Of a stretch of 64,000 bases of DNA, positions 8,314 through 17,763 are shown piece after piece; positions within the stretch are counted from its first letter, which is position 1, and each line of letters begins with the position of its first letter. Under the pieces are notes generated by a model. The model was not told the origin of the DNA. It ran no database searches and saw only the letters and a program-made list of their open reading frames with translations. The position numbers and the translations under genes are program-made. The stretch comes from Clostridiales bacterium (lineage in GTDB: Bacteria > Bacillota > Clostridia > Oscillospirales > CAG-272), in assembly GCA_012800735.1 (NCBI GenBank), contig JAAZIU010000025.1:1-64000 (forward strand). The letters are read 5' to 3'.

Positions 8314-10383
8314 TTATTTCTTTTTTCTTCGACCGACGAGTCCGGGTTCGATAAGTCCTTTTGACTGCGGGTCGACCGGTGTCCAGTCGCCGTTTTCCGG
8401 ATCGGCGAACAATAGTTTAAGATCCGATGAGCGCTTTCTTACGTTGGATAATTTTTCAGCGTAATCGCGAACTCCCTGATATATCCGCTCAAAAGCGCCG
8501 TCGTCATCGGTAAATATTATATTGTTATCGACAACGACATGCTGTGGGTTCGGCGGGAAATGCGGGTCGTCGAAATCGTCGAAGTTGTCGCGTATTGCGG
8601 CAAGCTGAGGATATTTTTTCGCCCAGACATCGGAGCGGAAAGGCACTTGGCGAAGGAATTTCCACATAATCCCCTCTTCGCTGTTAACTTCCGCTCTTGC
8701 CCAGCCGTCATTTACCACTCCTTCGCGGGCGCGGTCATCGTAAGAAATGGCACAGACTCCGTTGTCGGCCATGACATTATTAGTTATTATATTGCTTCTT
8801 CCGCCGCCGACAAGAAAACCGAAGCCTTTTACCCCGACGAGCAGGTTGCCGTCCGATGTCTGACCCGATTGTGCGTCGTCAAAATAAATTCCGTTCGGAA
8901 TAAATTCCCCCTGTCCTATATCATATAGAACGTTTTTATTTACTTGGCATCCGAAGGCTGTCCAGTCTCGGCCGGAGTAAATCGCTCCCGCGTCGGAGGA
9001 AACTCTTACGCAGTCAGCTATCAGGTTGTATTCTATAACATGGTCGTTTCCGCCGTAAAGGATTGCCAGATGCGGCGAATGACGCATTTCGTTATGGCGG
9101 CAGATATTGCCGACGCCCTGAAGATTGAATGCCGGACCGACCATCTGCTGCACCTGAGACCAGTCATAGATATAGTTATCTTCTGCGATATTATTTCCCG
9201 GTGTCAGAGTGTTTCTGTCTCCTCCCGCGAGACTGACTGCGCCGGTGCCGGTGCCGGTTATCTCGTTTCCTTTTACGAGATTGTCGTAACCGTTGATCCT
9301 GATGGCATAAGAGGCAACATTGTTGATAAAGCAGTCGCGGACGGTGTTGCCGTTCCCCTCAATCACGACAGCGTCCGCAAGGCAGCATTTGAGTTCAACT
9401 CCGGCGAGAGTGAAGCCGGTTATTTCTTTCGCTTCGATAAGCGGACGCCTGAGCACCGAGATTTCGATCGTAAAGTCATCGGATGTCGGAATCAGATAGA
9501 GCAAGCCGTTTTCGCGGTCGATGTAGTATTCGCCGGGAACATCAAGCTCCTCGAAAACATTGTAGAAGAAAAACGGCGCATCGCGGCGGACGGCATAGTG
9601 TGAAACATATTCCGGGCAAAGAGCGCCGGTGGCAGGATCTAATGATTTTATAGGAGAAGATGAATCCGCCCAGTCGTGGCGAAGATAACCATAAATCCAG
9701 ACATCATCGAGAGTTTTCCAGTTCTTGATATGCTTGTTCGTCTCTCTGCTCAGAATATATGTACCGCCGCGGGGGTTGCGCTTTTGAGCGTAGTCCGGGA
9801 AATAGTTAGCGAACGGAAATTCCGACACCTCGCCCATGTCGAGAACATCCCAGAGATGATCCCAGCCTTCGTTCGGCCAGCGGGCAAGGCGCATCCTGCG
9901 GTCGCAGCAGAAGACCTCCGCGTTAAGACCGATCCTGCCGTTGTCATATTTACCGGCTGTGTTGAATGCTCCGATAACATTTAACCGTCCCCAATCATCG
10001 GCGGTAAGACCGGCTTTTTTAAGGTCGGTGACAAGTACCTTGTCTTTTGCTTCTTCGCTGAGCCTTTCCCGCATTTCCCCCTCAACGGGAGAGAAGTCGG
10101 ATTTGTTCAGCATAACTCCGCCGATTATAACGGCGCCCGGCTCTCCGTACCATGTAACATTCGAGTCGCGGCTGTCAAAGCTGATGCCGCCGAATCTGTA
10201 TACGCCTTTTTCGATTTTTACATTTACATGGGAAGCGTCTCCGCTTTCGCGTCTTGCGCGAATCTCATCACGAATGGCTTCAAGACCGGTCTGCGGCGTC
10301 GCCGTATAATCAAAGCGATCCGGCTTAAATTCTTCATATGCGGGCAAGTCATACCCGGTTTTGGGTTCGGCAAATTTTGACAT
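8314..10383 (-). CDS. right-handed beta-helix protein, GH141-like (copy 1)
   Basis: 689 residues and no signal peptide, so presumably cytoplasmic. An N-terminal segment has the pattern R-R-M-R-L-A-R-W-P-N-E-G-W near residues 165-180, followed from about 325 by parallel beta-helix coils with repeated asparagines (N-N-V-A, G-N-E-I-T-G, N-N-V-M-A-D-N-G). The R-x-x-L-A-R-W-P-N element plus a C-terminal beta-helix is what I associate with GH141, a family containing alpha-L-fucosidase and xylanase activities; this assignment is by memory of the family. The C-terminus ends G-R-R-K-K-K. The 689-residue gene immediately upstream is a near duplicate. The GH29 fucosidase and sulfatase further upstream support action on fucosylated, sulfated oligosaccharides. 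Confidence 0.85.
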   Translation of the reverse strand: MSKFAEPKTGYDLPAYEEFKPDRFDYTATPQTGLEAIRDEIRARRESGDASHVNVKIEKGVYRFGGISFDSRDSNVTWYGEPGAVIIGGVMLNKSDFSPVEGEMRERLSEEAKDKVLVTDLKKAGLTADDWGRLNVIGAFNTAGKYDNGRIGLNAEVFCCDRRMRLARWPNEGWDHLWDVLDMGEVSEFPFANYFPDYAQKRNPRGGTYILSRETNKHIKNWKTLDDVWIYGYLRHDWADSSSPIKSLDPATGALCPEYVSHYAVRRDAPFFFYNVFEELDVPGEYYIDRENGLLYLIPTSDDFTIEISVLRRPLIEAKEITGFTLAGVELKCCLADAVVIEGNGNTVRDCFINNVASYAIRINGYDNLVKGNEITGTGTGAVSLAGGDRNTLTPGNNIAEDNYIYDWSQVQQMVGPAFNLQGVGNICRHNEMRHSPHLAILYGGNDHVIEYNLIADCVRVSSDAGAIYSGRDWTAFGCQVNKNVLYDIGQGEFIPNGIYFDDAQSGQTSDGNLLVGVKGFGFLVGGGRSNIITNNVMADNGVCAISYDDRAREGVVNDGWARAEVNSEEGIMWKFLRQVPFRSDVWAKKYPQLAAIRDNFDDFDDPHFPPNPQHVVVDNNIIFTDDDGAFERIYQGVRDYAEKLSNVRKRSSDLKLLFADPENGDWTPVDPQSKGLIEPGLVGRRKKK

Positions 10384-10431
10384 GATATATACTCCATTTT
10401 ATTTGGCAGTGTTTTTGCGTTTTTTATCGCC

Positions 10432-12501
10432 TTATTTCTTTTTTCTTCGCCCTGCAAGTCCGGGTTCGATAAGTCCTTCCGCCTGTGGGTCTACCGGCGT
10501 CCAGTCGCCGTTTTCCGGGTCGGCGAACAAAAGTTTCAAATCCGATGAGCGCTTTCTTACATTGGATATTCGTTCGGCGTAATCGCGCACGCCTCGGTAT
10601 ATCCTTTCAAAACCGCCGTCGTCATCGGTGAATATAATGTTGTTATCGACAACCGCGTGCTGCGGGTTCGGCGGGAAATACGGGTCGTCAAAATCGTCGA
10701 AGTTGTCGCGTATTGCGGCAAGCTGCGGGTATTTTTTCGCCCAGATTTCCGAGCGAAAAGGCGTTGCGCGCAATGTTTTCCAAGCAATACTCTCTTCGCT
10801 GTTATATCCGGCTCTTGCCCAGCCGTCATTTACTACTCCGTCGCGGGCGCGGTCATCGTAAGAGATGGCGCAAATCCCGTTGTCGGCAATGACATTGTTC
10901 GTTATGGTGTTGCTTCTTCCGCCGCCGATAAGAAATCCCAAGCCTTTTATTCCGACAAGCAGGTTGCCGTCCGATGTTTGTCCCGACATTGCGTCGTCAA
11001 AATAAATCCCGTTAGGAATAAATTCCCCCTGTCCTATGTTATACAGAACATTTTTATTTACCCGGCATCCGAAAGCAGTCCAGTCATAGCCGGAATATAT
11101 CGCTCCTGCGTCGGAAGAAACCCTTACGCAGTCGGCTATCAGGTTATATTCTATAACGTGATCGTTTCCGCCGTAAGTAATCGCCATATGCGGCGCATGA
11201 CGCATTTCGTTGTGGCGGCAGATATTGCCGACGCCCTGAAGACTGAACGCCGGAGCGTACATCTCCTGAACCTGCGCCCAATCGTAGACATAATTGTCTT
11301 CGGCTATGTTATTGCCGGGCGTTAGGGTATTTCTGTCTCCTCCTGCGAGGCTGACTGCGCCGGTGCCGGTGCCGGTTATCTCATTTCCCTTTACAAGGTT
11401 GTTATAACCGTTGATTCTGATGGCATAAGAGGCGACATTGCTGATAAGGCAGTCGCGGACGGTGTTGCCGTTACCCTCAATCACGACGGCATCCGCAAGG
11501 CAGCATTTGAGTTCAACATAGGCGAGAGTAAAGCCGGTGATATCTTTAGCTTCGATAAGCGGACGCCTTAATACCGATATCTCAATCGTAAAGTCGTCGG
11601 ATGTCGGAATCAGATAGAGTAAGCCATTTTCGCGGTCGATGTAGTATTCGCCGGGAACGTCAAGCTCCTCGAAAACGTTGTAGAAGTAAAACGGCGCATC
11701 GGGTTTAACGGCAAAACAAGCTACATATTCCGGACAAATAGCACCGGTGGCGGGATCTAATGATTTTATAGGAGAAGATGAATCCGCCCAGTCATGGCGA
11801 AGATAACCGTAAATCCATACATCATCCATGGTTTTCCAGTTTTTGATATGCTTGTTCGTCTCTCTGCTCAGAATATATGTGCCGCCGCGGGGGTTGCGCT
11901 TTGTTGCCCAATCCGGGAAATAGTTTTGGGGCGGGAATTCCGATGGCTCGCCCATGTCGAGGACATCCCATAAGCGATCCCAGCCTTCGTTAGGCCAGCG
12001 GGCAAGGCGCATTCTGCGGTCGCAGCAGAAAACCTCCGCGTTAAGACCGACTCTGCCGTTGTCATATTTACCGGCTGTGCTGTATGCTCCGATAGCATTC
12101 AACCGACCCCAATCATCGGCGGTGAGACCGGCTTTTTTAAGGTCGGTGACGAGTACCTTGTCTTTTGCTTCTTCGCTGAGCCTTTCCCGCATTTCCCCCT
12201 CGACGGGAGAGAAAGCGGATTTGTTCAGCATAACTCCGCCGATTATAACGGCGCCCGGCTCTCCGTACCATGTAACATTCGAGTCGCGGCTGTCAAAGCT
12301 GATGCCGCCGAATCTGTAAACACCTTTTTCGATTTTTACATTTACATGGGAAGCGTCTCCGCTTTCGCGTCTTGCGCGAATCTCATCACGAATGGTTTCA
12401 AGACCGGTTTGCGGCGTCGCCGTATAATCAAAGCGATCTGGCTTAAATTCTTCATATGCGGGCAAGTCATACCCGGTTTTAGGTTCGGCAAATTTTGACA
12501 T
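10432..12501 (-). CDS. right-handed beta-helix protein, GH141-like (copy 2)
   Basis: 689 residues, the same architecture and length as copy 1 downstream, with no signal peptide. Differences from copy 1 include the region around residues 195-205 (E-P-S-E-F-P-P-Q-N in place of E-V-S-E-F-P-F-A-N), the Y-V-A-C-F-A-V-K-P segment and the stretch around residues 575-600, while the presumed core motifs are kept. This looks like a recent duplication beginning to diverge in specificity. GGAG lies 8 bases before ATG 12501. It is 46 bp downstream of the GH29 fucosidase on the same strand. Confidence 0.85.
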   Translation of the reverse strand: MSKFAEPKTGYDLPAYEEFKPDRFDYTATPQTGLETIRDEIRARRESGDASHVNVKIEKGVYRFGGISFDSRDSNVTWYGEPGAVIIGGVMLNKSAFSPVEGEMRERLSEEAKDKVLVTDLKKAGLTADDWGRLNAIGAYSTAGKYDNGRVGLNAEVFCCDRRMRLARWPNEGWDRLWDVLDMGEPSEFPPQNYFPDWATKRNPRGGTYILSRETNKHIKNWKTMDDVWIYGYLRHDWADSSSPIKSLDPATGAICPEYVACFAVKPDAPFYFYNVFEELDVPGEYYIDRENGLLYLIPTSDDFTIEISVLRRPLIEAKDITGFTLAYVELKCCLADAVVIEGNGNTVRDCLISNVASYAIRINGYNNLVKGNEITGTGTGAVSLAGGDRNTLTPGNNIAEDNYVYDWAQVQEMYAPAFSLQGVGNICRHNEMRHAPHMAITYGGNDHVIEYNLIADCVRVSSDAGAIYSGYDWTAFGCRVNKNVLYNIGQGEFIPNGIYFDDAMSGQTSDGNLLVGIKGLGFLIGGGRSNTITNNVIADNGICAISYDDRARDGVVNDGWARAGYNSEESIAWKTLRATPFRSEIWAKKYPQLAAIRDNFDDFDDPYFPPNPQHAVVDNNIIFTDDDGGFERIYRGVRDYAERISNVRKRSSDLKLLFADPENGDWTPVDPQAEGLIEPGLAGRRKKK

Positions 12502-12547
12502 GATATATACTCCGTTATTATTTTACTCTCGTGTCAGCGAATCGCTG

Positions 12548-13888
12548 TTAAAACGCGCGGAAAGTCTTCAGCTTAACTTCTCCTCTGGCGGCGGTCACAA
12601 AAAGTCTGAGTTTAGCAACGCCTTTCGCTTCCCTTTTTATTATCCGACGGTTGCCGACAGTAGTTCCGCTGTGTCCGGCGACAGCCTCTCCGGATTCGTT
12701 GAGAACCTCAACGCGGAAAAGTTCTATCCGCTGTCCCTGAGCGATGTCCTCGGCTAGTTCAATATATTTGATGTCGGACGGACGATTGAGCGAAATTTCA
12801 AACTTTGCCTGAGTTTTGCTGTTCCACTCGAGGCGCTTTATTGTTTCGCCTGCGCAGAGATCGGTAGCAAATTCTTTGCGAAGCAGCGCTCCCAGCTCGG
12901 CGAGTCGTTTTACGTCGCGGTCGTCTATTAAACCGCGGTTATCCGGCGGGCAGTTCAGATTAAAAGTAGTGTTTCCGCCGACGGAATTGATATATGTATC
13001 GAAAAGGCGGCTGAGCGGATGCGGGTCCTCGTTTTTATGCCAGAACCAGCCGGGACGAATCGACATATCTACTTCGGACGGAGTAAACACAAGTCCCTTT
13101 GAATAGAGAATATTCGGAAGTTCGCCTATCTCTTCGTCTGAATTATACATGAAAGACAAATCCCCGCAAAGAGGTCCGGACTCCGTTTGTATCTCCGAGC
13201 GGAAGCAAAGTTCGCTCGGCACTACCGCCCATTCGGAGCGGCGCGCAGTCCCCGATTCGTTTCCGCACCAGCGGATATCCGGGCCGCCGTCATTGAATAT
13301 CGTCGCATCCGGCTGATAGCGGCGGATAAGCTCAATATAAGAGTCGTAATCGTATACCTGTCTTTTGCCGTTCGGACCTTCTCCGCAGGCTCCGTCGAAC
13401 CAGATATGGAACATTTCGCCGTAACCGGTCAAAAGTTCGGTAAGCTGGTTTCTGTAATAGGTATTATATTCATCGGAGCCGTAATATTTTGAATTTCTGT
13501 CCCACGGAGAGAGATAGACGCCGAATTTCAGTCCCGCACGGCCGCAGGCTTCGGCGGCCTCTTTCACAACGTCGCGCTTGAGGGGAGAGTTTTTGACGCT
13601 GTGCTCGGTGAATTTTGACGGCCAGAGGCAAAAGCCGTCATGATGCTTCGCCGTCAGGACAAGCCCTTTCATGCCGGCGGATTTTATGGCTTCACACCAC
13701 TGATCGCAGTCGAGATCGACAGGATTAAATATACCCGGGTCTTCTTTGCCGTCTCCCCACTCGCGGTCGGTGAAGGTGTTTACTCCGAAATGAGCAAAAG
13801 CATAAAAGCCGGTGTCCAGCATCCTGAGCTGGCGCGCGGACGGCTTTACATTTGCCGACTGTTCTAAAAAGGTTTTGAATTCAGCCAT
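12548..13888 (-). CDS. GH29 alpha-L-fucosidase
   Basis: 446 residues. The (beta/alpha)8 domain carries the GH29 signatures L-V-L-T-A-K-H-H-D-G-F-C-L-W and I-W-F-D-G-A-C-G, in which Asp165 is the catalytic nucleophile. A beta-sandwich domain from about residue 335 completes the usual two-domain form. No signal peptide is present, so fucose would be released from imported glycans in the cytoplasm. GAGG lies before ATG 13888. The sulfatase stop codon is only 8 bp upstream, so the two genes are probably translated together, suggesting that desulfation and defucosylation act on one substrate. Confidence 0.93.
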   Translation of the reverse strand: MAEFKTFLEQSANVKPSARQLRMLDTGFYAFAHFGVNTFTDREWGDGKEDPGIFNPVDLDCDQWCEAIKSAGMKGLVLTAKHHDGFCLWPSKFTEHSVKNSPLKRDVVKEAAEACGRAGLKFGVYLSPWDRNSKYYGSDEYNTYYRNQLTELLTGYGEMFHIWFDGACGEGPNGKRQVYDYDSYIELIRRYQPDATIFNDGGPDIRWCGNESGTARRSEWAVVPSELCFRSEIQTESGPLCGDLSFMYNSDEEIGELPNILYSKGLVFTPSEVDMSIRPGWFWHKNEDPHPLSRLFDTYINSVGGNTTFNLNCPPDNRGLIDDRDVKRLAELGALLRKEFATDLCAGETIKRLEWNSKTQAKFEISLNRPSDIKYIELAEDIAQGQRIELFRVEVLNESGEAVAGHSGTTVGNRRIIKREAKGVAKLRLFVTAARGEVKLKTFRAF

Positions 13889-13896
13889 TTGTTACC

Positions 13897-15399
13897 TCAA
13901 ATTGATTTATTATTAAGTTCTCTTTTAAGATCGCGGGCGTAGATGCGTTCAAGCTCCTTTACGCCCCATTCCCTGCCGGTTTCGCGAAGCCGCTGCATAT
14001 ATCCGAGCAGCTCGCCGCGGCAATGTTCGGGACCGCCCTCCGCCAAAACGGTATACATCGGGTCGCCCTGATAGCCGTAATCATAAGCAGAACGGGAAAG
14101 CATCTTCTGCTCCCATACAAGTATCCGGCGGGCGCCTTCGGCGCAGATTTCCGGGAATTTATCGGCAAGGTCGTTTGTCTCGTGCGGGTCGTCTTTTATA
14201 TTGAAAAGCATCTGTTCCGGGAATAGATGATAACCGCCGTGAACGGTCCGGATATAGAGCCAGTCGCCCCATCTTGCCGAGCGCTGGCAGACATGAGCGC
14301 ATTGGGTGAGGACGACGCCGTCTTGCTTTTCATAATCTTCTCCGCGAAGCGCCGGCGCGAAGCTTACGCCGTCGTATTCATATCCGCCGACGGGTTCGAG
14401 CGAGAAAAGCTCGGCAATGGTCGGCGCAAGGTCGACGTTTGTATGGAAGCTCTTTTCGACGCCGGTTTTCATCCCCGGCCACTTGATTATCATTGGTATG
14501 CGGCAGGTAATCTCATCCGCGGTGCCGTGCTCCGCGTAAAGACCCAGCTCTCCCATATTCTCGCCGTGGTCGGCGGTGATAATAACCGCGGTGTCTTCCC
14601 AGACGCCGGCTTTTTTGAGCCGCTCCACCACCTTTCCTATCTGCATGTCAGCGTAAAGGATACCGGTGTCGTAATCGTCGATGAAGCGCTTAACGCCGTC
14701 GAGATCGTCTATCTTACCGGGATGGCGGGGGCAGTTTTTCGGATGGCTGTCGTCCCACATTCCGATCTCGTTTGCGCAGTGGGGACCTACATGGTTTTTG
14801 TGACGGGCGAAAACTTCTTCGTCTATCCAGTCCTGAGGCAAAGGTACATCTTCAAACGGGCGGCCGATGCTCATCGGAGTGCGGTAAGGAGTATGCGGGT
14901 CCCAGTAATTCAGATGAAGCATCCAATTATCGTCCTTTTCATGGCGGTCGAGCCATGAAAGCGCGGCGTCGGTAACCATTTCGCCGGTTTCGCCTCCTCC
15001 GAGACCCAAATTGATAACTTCATTCAGACCGGCATTGAACCACCAGGAGCTGTGCCGCTCGGCAAAGGTTGAAACCGAGGCTGTATATATTCCTTTGCGT
15101 CGAAACAGATTAAAGAGGGAGTTATGCGAATATTTCGAGCGGAAGCGACGGGAAAAACCTTCGTGACGAAGATCGGCGGCTGTTCCGCCGTGTCCGACGA
15201 CACCGGTTCTGATCCCGAATTGTCCGGTTACGAGCGAGGCGCGGGACGGAAGACAGGGGGCGTTGGGACAGTAATATCTGTCGAAGCGAAGTCCCTCTTC
15301 CGCGATAGAATCTATCACCGGAGAGGTTTCCCTGCCGTAACCGTAGCAGCCCAGATGATCCGGACGAAGGGTATCGATATCAAGTATAAGAAATCTCAT
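13897..15399 (-). CDS. Cys-type sulfatase (cytoplasmic)
   Basis: 500 residues. The N-terminus is the alkaline-phosphatase/sulfatase fold start (L-D-I-D-T-L-R-P-D-H-L-G-C-Y-G). The maturation motif C-L-P-S-R has Cys49, which a radical-SAM maturase would convert to formylglycine. Metal-binding A-D-H-G-E-N and the H-T-P-Y motif follow. There is no signal peptide, which is unusual for sulfatases and implies action on imported oligosaccharides. No anaerobic sulfatase maturase (anSME) gene lies in the window. It sits 24 bp after ktrA and 8 bp before the fucosidase gene. Substrate is unknown; a sulfated fucose- or uronate-containing glycan is inferred from the neighbours. Confidence 0.92.
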   Translation of the reverse strand: MRFLILDIDTLRPDHLGCYGYGRETSPVIDSIAEEGLRFDRYYCPNAPCLPSRASLVTGQFGIRTGVVGHGGTAADLRHEGFSRRFRSKYSHNSLFNLFRRKGIYTASVSTFAERHSSWWFNAGLNEVINLGLGGGETGEMVTDAALSWLDRHEKDDNWMLHLNYWDPHTPYRTPMSIGRPFEDVPLPQDWIDEEVFARHKNHVGPHCANEIGMWDDSHPKNCPRHPGKIDDLDGVKRFIDDYDTGILYADMQIGKVVERLKKAGVWEDTAVIITADHGENMGELGLYAEHGTADEITCRIPMIIKWPGMKTGVEKSFHTNVDLAPTIAELFSLEPVGGYEYDGVSFAPALRGEDYEKQDGVVLTQCAHVCQRSARWGDWLYIRTVHGGYHLFPEQMLFNIKDDPHETNDLADKFPEICAEGARRILVWEQKMLSRSAYDYGYQGDPMYTVLAEGGPEHCRGELLGYMQRLRETGREWGVKELERIYARDLKRELNNKSI

Positions 15400-15423
15400 G
15401 ACAGACCTCCGTTTTGTATTTTA

Positions 15424-16074
15424 TCAGTCGGTTATCTTTTCTATCGAGTGTTTCAGTCCCATGACAGTGACGCTTTCGCCTTTGACGAACTGATGTGAAG
15501 GGGAAATCAGCACCGAGGGCTTTTCATTGCCGGGAGTCTTCAGAGCTATGATATTTACGCCCATATTTTTGCGGACATTAAGCTCTGACACCGTTTTTCC
15601 CACCCATTTTTCCGGGACATTCATAGTAACAATAGAATATTCATCGGAAAAGTTTATGTAATCGGTTACCGAATTCCGGGAAAGGGTAAAGGCGAGGGAT
15701 TGAGCTCTGTCGCGATCCGGGAAGACTACCTTGTCCGCTCCGACTTTTTGGAGTATTCTCAGATGCTGATCGTTGAATGCTTTCGCCACTACCTTTTTAA
15801 CGCCTATGTCCTTAAGCGCAAGGGTTATAAGCAGACTTTCGTCGATTTTGCGGCTGCGGCAGACTACGGCGCATTCATAATCACTCACTCCGGCGGCAAT
15901 CAAAAAATCTGGATTCGTCGGGTCTCCTACGACTGCGTTTGTCACCTGGTCGGCTATCTCGTTTACCTCCTCCGGGGAGGAATCTATAACCATTACCTGC
16001 GCGCCTTGTCTCATAAGGTCGAGCGCCATTGTCCTGCCGAATTCGTCAAGACCGATTATGCAGAAAGATTTCAT
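15424..16074 (-). CDS. ktrA: potassium uptake regulatory subunit, KtrA/TrkA type
   Basis: 216 residues, the usual KtrA length. The RCK_N Rossmann domain starts C-I-I-G-L-D-E-F-G-R, slightly altered from the common G-x-G-x-x-G, and an acidic residue ends the second strand (V-M-V-I-D). An RCK_C domain follows from about residue 135. KtrA forms a cytosolic octameric ring that gates the KtrB channel in response to ATP/ADP, and in many Firmicutes it also binds c-di-AMP. The ktrB gene is 53 bp upstream on the same strand. Confidence 0.93.
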   Translation of the reverse strand: MKSFCIIGLDEFGRTMALDLMRQGAQVMVIDSSPEEVNEIADQVTNAVVGDPTNPDFLIAAGVSDYECAVVCRSRKIDESLLITLALKDIGVKKVVAKAFNDQHLRILQKVGADKVVFPDRDRAQSLAFTLSRNSVTDYINFSDEYSIVTMNVPEKWVGKTVSELNVRKNMGVNIIALKTPGNEKPSVLISPSHQFVKGESVTVMGLKHSIEKITD

Positions 16075-16127
16075 GTAATTTCACCAAATATTGTCAAAAT
16101 TTATTATGTTATTAAAAGTAAAGAATA

Positions 16128-17510
16128 TCAGCCTATCGGCATCGACATCTCCGGGTAGGTGACAAGATTTTTCATCCGGCTTTCCCGTAGTGTAAGCGAA
16201 TAAGTGATTGTCAGCGCTCCCACCCTTCCCGCGAACATCAGCAGCATTGTAATGATATGCGAACCGAGTGAAAGCGTCGGAGTGGCGTTCAGGCTGAGAC
16301 CGACGGTCGCGCCGGCGGATACGCATTCGTATAGCGCCGTAATAAGCGGGACGCGGTCGAGTATTACCAAAAGAAAAGTTGCCACTGTATTCATAACCAG
16401 CGCAAAAGTGGTTACCGCCATCGCGCGCATTACGACCGACGAATTTATGCTGCGGTTTTTGCAGGTCACGGCGTTTCTGCCGGTTGCGTAAGCTTTTACC
16501 GTAAGCAGCAGGACGGCGAGGGTGTTTACCTTTATGCCGCCGGCGGTCGAGCCGGAACATCCGCCGATAAACATTAAAAGAACCGAGAGCGCTTTTGAGG
16601 ATTCGGTAAGAAGCGTGTTGTCAACCGTCATGAATCCGGCTGTTCTTGTTGTTACCGACTGGAAAAGTGAAGCGATAATCTTCTGCCAAAGGGGCATATT
16701 TGCCATGGTCGCGGTATTGCTCCACTCGAAAAAGAGGATAAGCGCTCCGCCGCCGAACACAAGCGCCGCGGTAAATTTCAAAACAAGAGAGGAATAAACA
16801 GAGAGGGGCTTCTTTTTGAATATCAGGTCCAGAACATCCCACCAGACTGCGAATCCGATTCCTCCGATCATAATCAGCAGCATCAGCGTTGAACTTACTA
16901 CAGAATCCGAACAAAGTCCAATCATCGATGTTCCGGGGGTGAAATATGTTCCCATCAGGTCAAAACCGGCGTTGCAGAAAGCGGAGATTGAATGGAAAAC
17001 TCCGAGCCAGATGCCTTTAAGTCCGAACATCGGTATAAATCTTGTCATTAAAATCAAGGCGCCCGCGCCTTCGACGACTCCGGTCGCGATGAAAATTCTT
17101 TTGACAAGCGAGGGGGTATTTGCGTGAGTCGAGAAGCTGAGCGATTCCGCCGCGACAAGCCGCTCTTTCGGAGACATTGATCTTCGGGCGAGCAGCGACA
17201 GCATCGTTGCCATTGTCATAAAGCCGAGACCGCCGGTTTGTATCATTATTAATATAACGATATGACCGAATAGAGACCAGCCGGTCGCGGTGTCAACGAT
17301 CGCAAGCCCGGTTACGCAGGTAGCGCTGACGGCGGTGAAATACGCAGTCTCCGGTCCGCGGCTGATGCCGTTAGAAGAAGCTGCCGGAAGAGTAAGCAAA
17401 GTGCCGCCGATAAGTATGACGCAGAAAAAGCCGATGACCAATATCTGGGCGGCGCTTAAGTTTACCGCAGCTTTGCCGGCTGAAGATTTTCTTTTAAATA
17501 AACGAAACAA
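16128..17510 (-). CDS. ktrB: potassium uptake transmembrane subunit, KtrB/TrkH type
   Basis: 460 residues with the repeated membrane-pore-membrane pattern of the Trk/Ktr/HKT family. Selectivity-filter segments are visible, such as S-A-T-C-V-T-G-L, S-A-F-C-N-A-G-F-D, T-T-R-T-A-G-F and A-G-A-T-V-G-L-S. G-G-C-S-G-S-T-A-G-G-I-K is the conserved loop after the third pore. It forms the K+ channel with KtrA. Translation appears to start at TTG (17508-17510) behind AAGGGAA; no nearby ATG fits. The order ktrB-ktrA is followed directly by the sulfatase gene with no visible terminator. Confidence 0.93.
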   Translation of the reverse strand: MFRLFKRKSSAGKAAVNLSAAQILVIGFFCVILIGGTLLTLPAASSNGISRGPETAYFTAVSATCVTGLAIVDTATGWSLFGHIVILIMIQTGGLGFMTMATMLSLLARRSMSPKERLVAAESLSFSTHANTPSLVKRIFIATGVVEGAGALILMTRFIPMFGLKGIWLGVFHSISAFCNAGFDLMGTYFTPGTSMIGLCSDSVVSSTLMLLIMIGGIGFAVWWDVLDLIFKKKPLSVYSSLVLKFTAALVFGGGALILFFEWSNTATMANMPLWQKIIASLFQSVTTRTAGFMTVDNTLLTESSKALSVLLMFIGGCSGSTAGGIKVNTLAVLLLTVKAYATGRNAVTCKNRSINSSVVMRAMAVTTFALVMNTVATFLLVILDRVPLITALYECVSAGATVGLSLNATPTLSLGSHIITMLLMFAGRVGALTITYSLTLRESRMKNLVTYPEMSMPIG

Positions 17511-17558
17511 ATAATTCCCTTCTGTCTTTATTGTTTTGAATTAAATTATGTTATAAGA

Positions 17559-17587
17559 ATTATATCATAATTTATAAAAAAAGTATA
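17559..17587 (-). promoter_or_regulatory. possible promoter of ktrBA
   Basis: TATAAT (17559-17564) with TGA before it (extended -10). The -35 TATACT at 17-bp spacing is poor. It sits about 50 bp before the TTG start. Confidence 0.45.
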
Positions 17588-17680
17588 TTGTTTATATTGT
17601 ACAATATTTTAATATCAGAGAAATTCGTTTCGATTAATAATAGCCTGAAAAATGATTGTTCCGTGACTTAAATGTCATTC

Positions 17681-17710
17681 ACATATAATGTTGTTTTTAA
17701 CATTATATGT
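17681..17710. repeat. perfect 12-bp AT-rich inverted repeat
   Basis: ACATATAATGTT (17681-17692) and its exact reverse complement (17699-17710) flank a GTTTTT loop. No T-run follows, so it is not a standard terminator. It may be an operator or a remnant of a mobile site. Confidence 0.6.
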
Positions 17711-17763
17711 CGCTTATTTCACACCCATTAATACATAATTTACAAAAAAACACCTCTTTACTA

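Larger units (their letters stand above)
8314..12501 (-). repeat. tandem duplication of a 2.1-kb GH141-like gene unit
   Basis: Genes 8314-10383 and 10432-12501 are both exactly 2070 nt and offset by 2118 nt. They share long stretches of identical DNA, especially the first 270 nt of coding sequence, and the same GGAGTATATATC leader before each ATG. Protein identity is roughly 90% by eye. Most differences cluster in the substrate-side loops and last third. Confidence 0.95.

Noticed and set aside
17511-17700. Possible c-di-AMP (ydaO-type) riboswitch upstream of ktrB
   Set aside because: The minus-strand leader is short and AT-rich with no GC-rich multi-helix structure, so the riboswitch is not supported.
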